A DNA stretch of 64,000 nucleotides, taken from contig JABYQS010000183.1 in assembly GCA_022592435.1 (NCBI GenBank), positions 1 through 64,000 on the forward strand, written 5' to 3'. Numbering within the stretch: the stretch's first letter is position 1; every line of letters starts with the position of its first letter. Both the position numbers and the translations under genes were made by a program. This document shows, one piece after another, positions 10,975-22,042 of this stretch. A model generated the notes under the pieces. It made no database searches, was not told where the DNA came from, and saw only the letters and a program-made list of their open reading frames with translations. This stretch comes from Cerioporus squamosus (taxonomy: Eukaryota; Basidiomycota; Agaricomycetes; Polyporales; Polyporaceae).

Positions 10975-11972
10975 ATGGCGACGACAGACACCTTCGCCGA
11001 CGAGGACACCTTCGCCGACGAGTACACCTTCGCCGACGAGGACACTTCTGCCGACAAGGACCGTAGGGACCCGACATTCTGGTTCTTCGACGGGAACATA
11101 GTCCTGGTCACACCGTGGCTCCCTGTCGCTTTCCGAGTGCACAAGGGCGTGCTCGCTCTGCACTCGAAGGTCTTCGCCGACATGTTTCAATCGGCTCAAG
11201 AGCCTTCCCCTCCCCATGACGTCGACGACGAAGAGAGAATGGAGGGGTGCCCCGTCATCCCCCTCAGAGACAGCGCGTACGACATCCGACAGCTCCTCAA
11301 GTTGGTCATGTATGGTCAGCGGTACGTCGTCTATCAGATTTTCTTCCGCCGGAATCTGCTCATGTTGCCCCGTCCAGCCGCTCACTGAGCCCTAGCTTCC
11401 CCAGCATTGCTGCGCTGATCCGCTTCGGCGACAAGTACGACGTGCACAACATCGTGGAGGAGTGCAAGCCTCATCTCATCCGCATGGTCCCCACGACCTT
11501 CCGCGACTACGAGCGGGCGAACTCATACCGCGGTACTATCGAATTCGCCCCATATCATGCTCTGGAAGCCCTCAATGTCTTCCGCCTGATCGACCTTGGT
11601 CCCGAAAACCGTCGCATCATCTCCTTCATGCTCTTCCTCTGTACGCAGCTTACGGAGGCTCAGATTCGCAACGGGACCGCGCGAGCAGACTTCACGCTGG
11701 AGAGGCTCAGCGACGGAGACATGGAGCGGGTTCTCGCGCTCAGAGCCGAGCTCCAGCGGCGCGGAGCGCAGGCTCTGAATGAAATCAAGAGGCCTTCGAG
11801 AAAGTACAGACTGTCGGCATGCAAGTGGGTGTACGAGCAGCTCGCCGAACGCTTACCGGGGTACCTGGAGGACGCGTTCTTGAAAGGTGATCTGTTTCGC
11901 CGGTGGTTGCTCGAGGACATAAACGGTCTGTTGGGGTCGAACCGCTTTTCAGCGTGTAGCCTCTGTAAGTGA
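10975..11972 (+). CDS. BTB/POZ-domain protein, intact
   Basis: Exon 1 10975-11321, intron 83 nt, exon 2 11405-11972, about 304 residues. An alternative acceptor at 11395 adds three codons in frame. Residues 6-29 are four TFADED-type repeats. The BTB fold starts near residue 32 (DPTFWFFDGNIVLV) with the core FRVHKGVLALHSKVFADMF at about 53-71, then VIPLRDSAYDIRQLLKLVMYG. The intron splits an Arg codon after MYGQ, at the same place and phase as in the BTB gene at 22043. Exon 2 has IAALIRFGDKYDVHNIVEEC and a helical C-terminal part. This is the expanded agaricomycete BTB type. BTB domains mediate dimerisation and Cullin-3 binding in general; a specific role here is not known. GTAAGT overlaps the last codons, so a further small exon cannot be excluded. 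Confidence 0.85.
10990..11061 (+). repeat. Four 18-bp repeats (TFADED) in the BTB N-terminus
   Basis: ACCTTCGCCGACGAGGAC and variants repeat four times in frame (TFADED, TFADEY, TFADED, TSADKD). The truncated duplicate near 3045 has only one degenerate motif, so the repeat expanded or contracted after duplication. Confidence 0.85.
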
Positions 11973-12841
11973 TCCATAGAGAAGCAAGCTGTCATGCAGG
12001 AGGAGACTTGGCGTTCGCTACCGGTGCTTGCTGCCAGATTCGGAGTGGAGGAGCAGTAAATGCTCATACAATGTCGACGTTGATACATGTAACGCGATTG
12101 TCAGTGGATATGTCAACAACAGTGTAATACCTATGTAGCTCGCTCGATACTCTCTCATCATAAATTAGACCGGCACCGTACTACTTGCTGTGCCCTCGAG
12201 ATACGCACTTTGTCCTATGAAGATTGTTAAACTCGGTGTCTGAGTCCGATCAGTCTGCCCGCGTGTCTTTCTGTCCCATGGTCTCTTCCGTGCCTAGCTA
12301 CATTAATAGGCAGGGAGGGATCGACCTCCTTGATCAGACTCCGATTTCGACACTGCACAGTGTGCTCGGGTTCGGCCGGAAACTTGAGCGACCTCTTCTA
12401 CTTATGCTGGCATCATCCTTGATAGTGTCTGCCTCTTTCTCATGCGCTCAGCAATGAGGGATACAGCACACTAGCATTATTAGCCCATTCCTTACCTCTC
12501 GAGGGTCGGGGGCCGGTGGGCGTCACGGTGCAGGCGGCTGGGGCTTCCTGGTTATCATTCTTCGTCTTCACTTCTTAGTACGCTGCTTCGCTAGGTCCCT
12601 TTGCTCTCCAGCTCTTATTGAGCTCCATTACTGTACTCAGTATAGACTCCACGGCGGGAGTACATGTCAGGTAGAGTACTGTAGGTAGTTGTCCACATGG
12701 GGCGCGGCCCTGAGCGGACAATAAACGGGATTTAGAAAGAAAGAAAGAAAGCACACTAGCATCGAGGGCTACTCGTCCTCCAACGTCGTCCTCTGACATG
12801 CATATGCTCACCTGGACGTGCGGCCGCTCATACGCGGCAAC
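11973..12841. other. Intergenic, no gene seen
   Basis: Contains the 3' flank of the BTB gene and an AAAG microsatellite at about 12731-12750. Frames of up to about 78 codons on both strands show no domain. Confidence 0.5.
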
Positions 12842-13548
12842 GTACGTTCTCCCTCGCCGCTGCGCTGATCCGCGTCGACGACAAATACGACGTAGCCTCT
12901 CTCATAGACAAAATGTCTCTCCAACTGCACCCGACTGTCCAGGAGCACCTGCACAAGCACGAGGAAGCAGAAGAGTCCCGCTCCGGACTTGAGTGCGCGC
13001 GAAAACGTCACGCAGTCCGCGCCTTCGGCGCCCGGGAGAGCCCTCACATTAGCTCGTTCTGACTGTTCCTCCGTGCACACCCCGACGAGCTCAACAGTGG
13101 ACACCCTGCGCAGCAATGCGCGACGCAGGGAAAGCCGGGTGACGCGGACGTAGAGCGGGTCCTCGTGCTGAAGAGCGAGCTCCCGAAGCGGCGACGCCGG
13201 CGAGGCACTCGAAGACGTGTGCCCGTGCCAGGACGGGCCTGGCGAACTGAAGGCCCCTACCCGGGTTGCAATGTGGGGGTACAACGGTTGCGTCAGGGGC
13301 GTTCCGCAAGACGTGAGGGACACGTACCTGCCCGGAGAAGTCCTGAACCCGTCTTTGGAACGACGAGCTCTGGCAGCGACGCGTGCGGTGCCGAGTGTGC
13401 GTACTCCACAGAAGTTGCCCACGCAATTCAAAATGCTGGTGGAGACCTGGCCCCTGGGCGACGTTTCCGGGGCTTCCAGAGATACATCGATGATCTAGGG
13501 GAGGAAAACCGAGAACGCCTGAGGGCAATCCAGGCAGTGAAGCCTTGA
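12842..13548 (+). pseudogene. BTB exon-2 relic
   Basis: Starting near 12845 the frame reads FSLAAALIRVDDKYDVASLI, matching the start of exon 2 of the intact BTB gene (IAALIRFGDKYDV). It then decays through stops and frame changes. A later segment, GDADVERVLVLKSELPKRRR (about 13140-13200), matches GDMERVLALRAELQRRG of the intact gene. The last readable frame ends at 13548. No exon 1 precedes it. This is a dead partial duplicate lying just downstream of the intact gene in the same orientation. Confidence 0.75.
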
Positions 13549-13703
13549 GCACTCGGACGTATGTTTTTGTCCGAAGCGACACCTACAATATCCAAATGTG
13601 TATTTTTAAGCTGCCACACTTGCTGCGACAGCACCAGGGACTTCCGACAGAGTGGCCCGAATGTCAAGAGGGGCGAGCATCGAAACAAGATGCGGAGACA
13701 CGG

Positions 13704-14402
13704 TCAGGGGATTGCGAAGATGAAGTCGAGATGATGCCAAAGTATCGTACACTGAAAACACGCCAGACAACAACGGCAAACGAGGACTGGCGGATCACAT
13801 AGGTCCCAGCTGAGGCTGCAGGGCAACAAACGCAGGTCGCCTCGGGCCATCGGCGCAAAGGTGGGTGGGTTCAACGCCATTGGGAAACCAGGCGGGGGAT
13901 AGCCAGGGCCGGTGGCGACGGAGGGGACCGTCGCGGGATGCAGCGAGTACCCGCGCGGGAGGTTGACGGATGCCTTGCGCTCGACGTCGTAGAAGTCGAG
14001 GCAGAACTGGCCGTATGGACCCATGCCACCCTCCCACATACGTATCGCGAGAGCAGAGTCGGAGATGCGGACGTGATAAACGTTCGGATCGCCTGGTTGC
14101 GGCTTCACCTGCAGGGACCCGTCGGACAAGACGAGGAAGAGCACGGGTGCATGACTTACCCCGATGATGAGCAGGCCGCGTCTCTGAAGGTTCTGCTCCG
14201 TCAGCTCATTTTAAGCCTTCAAGCATGCCTCTAGCTTCTCCGGGGTGTTGGCGCCCCACAGCTTCATCAGCGACTTCAGACCCCCCTCGCCGCTCGACTT
14301 CCAACCTGGTAGGGCCTGCATGAAGTATTGGTCGGCTCTGCAGGCTGGCTGTGTATTCTGCTGAGACCGGCCCAGTCGAGAGTTTCCAGCTTTGCAAGAC
14401 AT
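13704..14402 (-). pseudogene. Broken copy of an unrecognised two-exon family
   Basis: This is a paralogue of the intact gene at 20802-21695. Exon 1 (14402-14160) starts MSCKAGNSRLG and contains PGWKSS, matching PGWKPM of the intact copy. It carries TAA at 14211-14213, where the intact copy has Phe in LKGFNASA; after the stop the frame continues to LLIIG and a good donor (GTAAGT). Exon 2 (from 14108, intron 51 nt) reads VKPQPGDPNVYHVRISDSAL, then AIRMWEGGMGPYGQFCLDFY and LPRGYSLHPATVP, closely matching the intact exon 2. The C-terminal third diverges after FPMALNPP and the conserved PQGAYVTLRR segment is lost or out of frame. One stop plus a damaged 3' end make it a pseudogene. Confidence 0.75.
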
Positions 14403-15932
14403 CGCGGTAAAAGGGGAGAGAATTCAGAGGGCGCAGTTGGAGGAGGGACAAGCTCGACGTCGTGGTCGCAGATCAAGCTCGCGACGCGACGCGCGCGCTG
14501 GCGCGTCGTGGTGCACACGTGACCGCGGCAGGCTGCAACGCGGCGCCGACCGGCGACAAAGACTCTGCACGTACGACTAGCCTACTTGTTAGTCCGCGAT
14601 GATATTTCCCGTTGTACATGCACCAGCAAGCCCGAAAGCAAGCCCTGTACGTTGCTCGACCATATGCGTTTCCGTCACTAACTCGTCGCCGCTCTCATAG
14701 TCACTAACCTCCGAGAGTTGGCCCGCCGGGACTGCTTCAAGTTCCCATTGGTCCTCCGAATCGTCCCGCCACGGGTTACTGGTTTTACCAAGTAATCTAC
14801 GGCCCATGTGAGCTGCTACAGCTACTCCGCCCTGGTCTGACTTCAGGCCTCAGGTATTCGGGTGGGGATTACATCACGCGATGGCCGGGCTATGATCAGG
14901 ATCTTAACCACAGGGACTCAGTCTCCGCAGGCTACAAGCTCCACCGGCGCGCACACGTCTGGGAATCCCTCAAACGTGTTTGCCTGTCATGCTGTCGGAC
15001 ACCCACTCAGAAACGCAGTGACGCCATTCTTGAAGGCGCACATTCCCAGCTCAGGCTGAGGGTACGCCGGCGACCAGAGAAGTCCTTCGTCATTCCACAC
15101 CATGACCCGACCGCCCACCGCCGCCCTCCCACACACTGCATACTCCCCAAACGCAAGCTCGCGTCCCACGGCTGTCCGATGTCCTGCCTGAATACTCCGC
15201 CGCCGCCGCAACATTGACATGTACACCGGTACGTAGACGTTAGTCATGATTCACGAACGTCACCCTCGAACTCAAACCTGAACGCCAGGAATATAACACG
15301 TATGCACACGCCTCGAACGCTCCCGGAGCCTTCTTCATTCTCCATCAATTCAGTCGAGCTTACTTCTCGCGGGATGCTGTACTCGCCGGATCCAGCTGAC
15401 TTCAAGACTTCCCCAGAGATCCGAGATGCGATCCCGGCGCAGCTCCCCGCAGTCGGGGACCCGTACGCACCCACCCACTGCGGGTGGGGCCGGCTCGACG
15501 GCACGGGCAAGTCAGTCTTGCCTGAGAACTGCGAAGCCGCGCGCGGACACTCCGACATCAACGACATAGGACGTTCCGGCGAGCTCGAGGGGCAAGAAAG
15601 ACATTGATACAGTACTAATACATGCGCCGAATCAGTCATGATGCGTCATTAAGAAGGGGGGGCAACCGAGGGCTCGCGATGGTGAGATTCAAGGTGAGAG
15701 CCGCGACGGCTGGTGACTACGTACGACTATAGCGAGACAATCGATCGAGTGGACAACAACAATGCGGGCGTGACTAGGAGAAGTAGCAGCGTAGGCTAGC
15801 TGTACTGAGTGAGACACGAGACAATGTTGGTGGTGGTGGTAGCATAGCAGAGACGGACGGGAATGTACAGAGGAAGACGTGAAGAGAGGCGCGAACATGC
15901 AGACGAGAGACGAGCGCAGACGAGCCGGGCAA
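14403..15932. other. Intergenic with weak frames of undecided status
   Basis: Between the pseudogene and the transporter, minus frames at 15639-15244 and 15247-14987 carry protein-like stretches (for example VIFLAFRFEFEGD and GRVMVWNDEGLLWSPAYPQP), and a plus frame at 15302-15607 contains GWGRLDGTGKSVLPENC. I could not join any of them into a spliced gene and recognise no family. A decayed gene is possible. A short GGT run lies at 15827-15840. Confidence 0.35.
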
Positions 15933-18043
15933 TCAAGCCGCAGACTTCTCGTCGTGGCTCTCGACTTCGTGGACCTCGTGGTGCTGCAGAACGGAGACCA
16001 AGTCAGCGATGGGCACACAAAGGGCATCACAGCAACAGCGGAACGCACCTTCGCATCGGCCTTGACCTGCTCGAGGCTCTTCTTCCCGATATCGCGCTTG
16101 ATCTTCCAAGCGGTGAACATATGTCCCTGCGCGAACACCTCCTCGATCTCCTCGAGCGTCCTGCCCGCCGTCTCGGGGAACATGAAGAAGATGTGGATGA
16201 ACGCCGCAAAGTTGAACGTCCCGAAGATGAAGTACGTCTTCCACGCGATGTTCGACAGCCCCGGCGGCACCGCCCACGCCAGCGCAAAGTTGAACACCCA
16301 GTTCGCCGCCGTCGACACCGACACCGCCTTCGCGCGCACGCGCATCGGGAAGATCTCCGCCGGGTACGTCCACGACACGGGGCCCATCGTGATCGCGAAC
16401 GAGCACACGAACAGGTACGAGAACACGATGACTGCCTTCGTGATCCCGTCGTGCCCAGTGATCACCCACACGCGGTCCCCGTCGACCTCGCCCCACGCGC
16501 CGAAGCCGCCCTGCAGGCCGCCGACGAGGAAGAGCCAGAAGCCCATGAGGAGCGTGCCGGCGAGGAGCATCGGGCGGCGGCCCCACTTGTCGATGTAGAT
16601 GATGGCCGGGATCGTGAACACGACGTTCAGCACGTACTGCACCGAGTCCGCGATGAGGTTCCCGCGGCGGCCCGTGAGACCGGCGCCCTGGAAGACGTAG
16701 ATGATGTAGTACCTGTCGCGCGCGTGTCAGTTCGGACGCTCTGCGCGGGAGGCAGAGAGAAAGAGGAGACGACGCACATCATGATGTTCATGCCCGAAAG
16801 CTGAGACCACATCTGGAGCGAGGCACCGAGCCCGACACGGCGGAAGATGCCAGGCTTGAGGAGGTCGAGGTACGACTTGGCGCCCTCGGTGCGCTCGAAG
16901 TTGACCTGCTCCTTGATCTCGGCGATCTCGAGCTGGACGAGCTCCGCGTTCGGGTCGCCCTTGCCGTGGAGGTCGGCGAGGATCTGGAGCGCCTCGGCGT
17001 CGCGGTCGTGGTCGACGAGCCACCGGGGCGACTCGGGGAAGAAGAGCATGCCGACGGAGAGGATGATGGCGGGGATCATCTGGAGACCCCAGGGAATGCG
17101 GAAGGACGCGTCGCCGTCGATGTACGAGCAGCCGAACTCGACAAAGTACTGGAGGAGGATACCCCAGGTGATGGACCATTGCTGCATCGACACGAGACGA
17201 CCGCGGATGCGCGGCTCGGTGATCTCAGACTGGTAGAGCGGGACGATGGCCGAGGCGATACCGACGGAAAGACCGGAGACGATACGCCCGACAACGAGCA
17301 TGCCGCGATTCTGCGGGACCGAGGCATGTCAGCTAACAGCTCGAGCGAGGGGAGATGAATAACGCATGGTGACCCGGGGCAGGGGAGATTCAATCGTACG
17401 AATGACGTCGCCTGCCCATGGGGGCGGGACGAGAACGTGGGGAAGATCCGGGGACTAGATGGTTTAGGCATATCAACAGCCCCGGCGGTTCCGGACTTCG
17501 AGGCTCGCCTGCCACATCGGCCGAGCGGGGATGCGGGGAGAACACCGTCTGGACGCGACGGGTGCGAGACCCTGGTGCGAGAGGAAGAGGAGGAGCACTC
17601 ACCACGGCGGCGCATTGGAGGATACTGCCGATGACCCAGATCCAGCCGGAGATGATGATCGTCAACTTGCGACCGAGGAGATCGGCGAGTTTGGAGACGG
17701 CGAGGGCACCGACGAAGGAGCCGGCGGGCATGGCGGCGACGATGGCGCCCTGGGCATTCGAGCCCGGGTTGCCGAAGGTGTTCTTGTAGGCGTCATTGGA
17801 GAGGACGCCGGACATGGACGAGATGTCCAATCCGAAGAGGCCACCGCCGATACATGCGAACGAACCGACGATGTACTGGAAGGACGGGCGAGGTCAGCGA
17901 CAGGGGTTTGTGGCGGTCGATCTGTCTGTCGGAGACTTACCGGGTTAGATGCGATGGCAGCACTGTACTGTTTGACGTGCCAAGTGTCAGCACAAGCGTA
18001 CACCTCGCGAAGCACGGCAGCAAGAACGTACGCCTTTGCCCAT
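15933..18043 (-). CDS. MFS sugar transporter
   Basis: Six exons by phase: 18043-18032 (MGKG), 17967-17941, 17875-17603, 17310-16778, 16712-16049 and 15983-15933, giving about 519 residues. Most introns are 64-65 nt; intron 3 is 292 nt. The product has the sugar-porter hallmarks in order: GGGLFGLDISSMSG after the first helix, KLADLLGRK, GRIVSGLSVGIASAIVPLYQ, the loop signature FFPESPRWL, IYIDKWGRRP in the second half, SWTYPAEIFPMRVRAKA and FPETAGRTLEEIEEVF. It should be a 12-helix plasma-membrane hexose-type carrier; substrate and energy coupling cannot be told from sequence alone. The tail is short and His/Glu-rich. The tiny first exon is supported by a good donor, acceptor and TATA box upstream. 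All exons join without stops, so the gene looks intact. Confidence 0.93.
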
Positions 18044-18133
18044 TTTGAAGACTTGTCCCGGGAGGGCTGTCGAGAGCTGGATCGCAGGTGGATGGGAAGC
18101 ACGGAGGTGAGACCACAACCGGGGCTACGAGAA

Positions 18134-18162
18134 GCGGCCGCGCGAGATCTTATAGCGGCCGC
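18134..18162 (-). promoter_or_regulatory. TATA box between two GCGGCCGC sites, transporter promoter
   Basis: On the minus strand TATAAGAT (18154-18147) lies about 105 bp before the transporter ATG. It is flanked on both sides by GCGGCCGC (18134-18141 and 18155-18162). Each 8-mer contains CGGCCG, that is, back-to-back CGG half-sites of the kind Zn2Cys6 regulators bind. The regulator is not known. Confidence 0.5.
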
Positions 18163-19750
18163 AAGAGGTGGGTGCACATGCAACCTTGTTGCGGACCCTA
18201 CGCGGACCGGACTAGGTGTGGTCGGGTGACCCAGGCACGGGCGCGCACCCCCAGATTCGTGGGGAGGGCGCAGCGCGACGATTGATGCCTTTGATGCTCT
18301 GTGGAGAATTCATCAACCACTCCGTCATGCGAGCCCTTCTCGTGCACGGACAGGACAGGACTCACCGCGAACGATGAAGCCAAGGAACGCATGCATCTCT
18401 CGCGCTGCGCGATGGCTTCACCATCACGACCACTGTGATCACCCCGTCGCTTGCACGACCAGCATGCCCCGGCAGTCCCGCCGCCTGGACGGAGAACGCA
18501 TGGCGCGCGCAATGTGGTTCGTCGAGGAGGACGAACAGGGACGAATGCGGGGCGCCACCACGATCTCATGACGCCCCGGATGGGGTACCCCGTTTCGGCT
18601 GTTCGGCCATCCCAACAAATGGGAACCAGTCGGCGACCTTCTCACCGCCGCCTAGCCCGTTTCGTAACCACTGCGCGATCGATGCCTGCACGCGTCTTCA
18701 CGTTTTGCTTCGTGATTCGTGAGGCGACCTGAAGAGCCGCGATGCAGCGTGGGTCGGTCCCGACGCGTAGTGTTAGTCCTGCGTCCAGGAACAAAGGTCG
18801 CGGCTGGATACGTCCGCTCTGATCCATGGACATTGGACCATGTGTCACTGTGCGTCCTGGCCGACCTCCGTCCTGAGAGTGAAAGAGACGCACTGAGCGT
18901 ACATAGTTCTTACGTAGGCGGCGCAGGTCGACGTCTCCGCCACCTCCTCCTGCACGTCTCTCGCCGTCGCCCGATCGCCGTTGCCATCCGATCATCCGCC
19001 CCCGTTGTTTCGTGCTCACAGTGCGCCACTCGGTACGCCACCGACGCGTGCTTGCTGCGTTTCACGGTCTGAGTCCCCGAATGAGAACGGACTGGCGCGC
19101 TTGTTGACGGTCCCCGGTCCGACGCACTTAGAGCAATCGAGACGTACCTCGCACACATCTCCGGAAGCCTCAGAATGCGCGTCCAGTTGAAGGGTCTAGT
19201 GTGTAGGTGAGGCCCGGGCAATAGGCTACAGTGTAGTACCCGAGGCAGTACTGCCACTGTCCAGTCGTGCACCGGCGCACCTCGAGTATAGGAAGCGTAC
19301 TGGCCGTGTAGGTGTTGGAGCAGAAGCACTTGAAGACATCAAGAGTATGACAGAGTATGTCGACGTTCTGAGTGATCCTCAGTCCGAAGAGGTCCGAAGT
19401 CGTAAGAGACGGTGAGCAAACGTAGTATGTGAGCCAGCCGAGTCCGGCATTTCCCCGGGTGGAGAGCGAGCGTCTGCGGCCGCACCAGGCTGCTTCGAAT
19501 TCGTGCCGATAACCTCAGGCATCCACAACAACTTCCGATGCGTTCGCAGGATATACGATTCCTCCGCACACACTGGACCCACAAGATAGCGATATTCGCA
19601 ATCGAGCACTCGAAGGAAGGCACGGTATCGCCACCAGAGACTCGGGGTTTGCGACGTGCGTTGACAGAACGATCGCGGCTACTAGGCATCCTTTGAGCAA
19701 TAGACTCATTTGTCTTGACATGATAACCTTGGCAAATACTAGTACTCAGG
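18163..19750. other. Intergenic, no gene seen
   Basis: Upstream flank of the transporter. Frames of up to 139 codons on both strands are mutually overlapping and show no domain. No repeat or RNA gene was recognised. Confidence 0.5.
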
Positions 19751-20060
19751 CGGCATGGGCCCCTATGGCCAGTTCTGCCTCGACTACGACATCGAGCGCA
19801 GAGCCCCCATCAACCTCCCCAAAGGCCACTGCCTGCACCCGACGGCGGTCCCGGCCCCCGCAGCCCCCGGCCCCGGCCACCCCCCAGCAGGCTACCCAGT
19901 CCCGGTCAACGCGCCACACTTCGGGATGGGCGAGCTCGAAGGCGAGGAGAGGCGGAGCATCCCGCAGGGCACGTACGTTACGCTGAGGCGCGTGGGCCAT
20001 CTGGACTTTCTGTTCCAGATGCCCACCAGACAGCCGGCCCTTGTCGTTGCGCAGCCGTAG
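19751..20060 (+). pseudogene. 3' fragment of the unrecognised two-exon family
   Basis: The frame reads GGMGPYGQFCLDYDIERRAP, then LPKGHCLHPTAVP, PAGYPVPVNAPHFGMGELEG and IPQGTYVTLRRVGHLDFLFQ to a stop at 20058-20060. This is the last half of exon 2 of the gene at 20802-21695, with several substitutions and a shortened middle. Everything upstream, including exon 1 and the MWE part of the conserved motif, is absent, and similarity starts abruptly near 19750. It faces the intact gene tail to tail. Confidence 0.75.
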
Positions 20061-20801
20061 AGGGGTGTCCTCCGATGAATCGATCTTGTGAGGTTCTCGT
20101 CCTCTGTGACTACGCGCGCAGCGGCGTGTCCAATCCGATGGATGTGCAATGGCGACCTCACTTTTCAGCCAGTTCTTCAGGAGAGACGCCTCACCGCACA
20201 CGTACTCGGCTGGGTACCATCTTCGTAGACCCCAGTTCCGCATCTACCGGCATGTAAGGTCTGGCTCCTCCAGCGTCCGGCCGCTCCGAGTCCTCGAGAT
20301 CAATCTATGATTCTATCGGACAGCTCCTCGTACATGCAAGATTCGGTCAGAATCGGAGGGTTTCGTGGCGCTCCCTCCCTGCCTCCCACTACAATACGTT
20401 CATTTCGCTGCGCCTCTTCTCCTTACCCTTCCTGTGTAGAGTACAGCGGACCGAATGCTCGAGTTCTTCGACGCGCAACTGTGACTGCGGACGCTTTGCC
20501 TCAAGTCGTAGGTTCGCTAGGATCCCTTGTAGTACCATTCCGACCGGACTCACGCGACGTCTTGCATACTCATTGCCTGCACGGTCGTGGCTCAGGCAAA
20601 CATGGAGATGTAAGCATGACTGGAAGAGGGCCGCAGATCGGCGTCGCGCGTGTCGGTCATAGGTTCACGACTGATCGCATTCAAACAAAATCCATAGGCA
20701 CGACGAGCACATCATGAAAAAGGACTATAGAGCACGATTACGATAGCGATAGCAACGCGACAGCAATATGCAGTCAGACACAACAACAGCAAGTCCCTGC
20801 A
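20061..20801. other. Intergenic between two convergent family members
   Basis: No gene supported. A 136-codon plus frame at 20307-20717 has no recognisable feature. Confidence 0.5.
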
Positions 20802-21695
20802 CTAGAGAGCTCCCCTCCTCGGTTGCAGCGCAACCTGAGCGAACGCAGGCTGCAGCGTAGGAATCTGAAACACGACATCCGCATGCCCATCCCGCCTCAG
20901 CGTGACATACGCACCCTGCGGGACCATCCACTTCTCCTCGCCCTCCGGGATCTCGCCGCGCATCCCCATATTGCGCTCCCACGAGCGGAGCTGTCCAGCC
21001 ATCGCAAAGCCAGGCGCGTGCACGTTCATCGCCATCGGGAAGCCAGGCGGGGGATAGCCAGGGCCCAGCGGGCCGCCGTTCATCGCCGTGTAACGAACGG
21101 GAGGGACGAAGCCTTGCCCAAAGCCCCCGGGAGCGGAAGCGGGAGCAGGAACGGTCGCAGTTGCGGGATGCAGGGAGTGGCCCGGGGGTAGGTTGACGGA
21201 CGCTTTGCGCCCGACGTCGTAGAAATCGAGGCAGAACTGGCCGTAAGCACCCATCCCGCCCTCCCACATCCGGATCGCGAGCTCGGAGTCGGGGACGCGG
21301 ATGCTGTAAACGTTCGGGTCTCCTCGTTTCGGCTTCTCCTGCAGCGCGAGCGCGAGGTTCGAGCATCGGATCCGAGTGCATTGAATGAAGAAAGAGACTT
21401 AGAAGATGACGGAAGGAAAACCTGAGCCACTGCTGTGCGCACCACTCACCCCGATGATATGAACACCCCCCCTCTGGATGACCTCCGCCGCCGACGCGTT
21501 GAAGCCCTTCAACACCGTCTCCCGCTTGTCTGGGGTGTCCGCGCCAATGAACGTCAGCAATCGGTTCAGACGGGTCTCGTCCATCGGCTTCCAGCCTGGC
21601 GCAATGCGCATCATGTATTCGTCTGCCAGGCAGAGTGGAGCCTGCTGAGGCGGACCGGCAGCCTGAGGGCGAGAGTCGTTGGACTGTCCAGACAT
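20802..21695 (-). CDS. Intact member of an unrecognised two-exon family
   Basis: Exon 1 21695-21450, intron 111 nt, exon 2 21338-20802, phase 0, about 260 residues. I do not recognise the family. Exon 1 starts MSGQSNDSRPQAAGPPQQAP and ends GGVHIIG; it contains ADEYMMRIAPGWKPMDETRL and a short helical stretch. Exon 2 starts EKPKRGDPNVYSIRVPDSEL and has the best conserved block AIRMWEGGMGAYGQFCLDFY, then LPPGHSLHPATATVP, a Pro/Gly/Met-rich stretch (PGYPPPGFPMAMN), and a C-terminal VPQGAYVTLRRDGHADVVFQ. No signal peptide or membrane helix is visible, so a soluble protein is likely. Two damaged paralogues lie at 13704-14402 and 19751-20060; the blocks they share with this copy mark the likely functional core. 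A BTB gene follows upstream on the same strand. Confidence 0.75.
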
Positions 21696-22042
21696 CGCAG
21701 TAAATGGTAGAGGAAGAGAGCGAGCAGCGCTGAGCTGTGTGTAAGAGATGTCGCCGTGGTCGCAATTCAAGCCAACAACCGCTACGCGACGCGTCGTGGT
21801 GTCGAGGGCACGTGACCGCGGGGTGACCGCACTTGTCCTCAACGATCTTGGATTGAGTCCTGACCACTGGCAATTATAATCTCAATCATGAAGGTCACGG
21901 ATCACGCCTGTAAGACTAATACTATGAGGATACACAAGTAGAGAAAGGACCAATAGTCCTCTGAATCGGACATGCAGACTCAGCGGATCATGACCGCGCG
22001 CGCGACGTGCGTGCAGTACACTCCTAGACACGAATCAACTCC
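21696..22042. other. Short intergenic gap
   Basis: Holds the upstream region of the 20802 gene and the 3' flank of the BTB gene. Nothing else was seen. Confidence 0.5.

Noticed and set aside
14862..15640. Protein-like frames on both strands before the transporter
   Set aside because: Could not be spliced into one gene and no family was recognised; kept only as a note on the intergenic entry.
20725..21873. 382-codon minus-strand open frame
   Set aside because: It is out of frame with the conserved exon 2 of the 20802-21695 gene, which two paralogues support.
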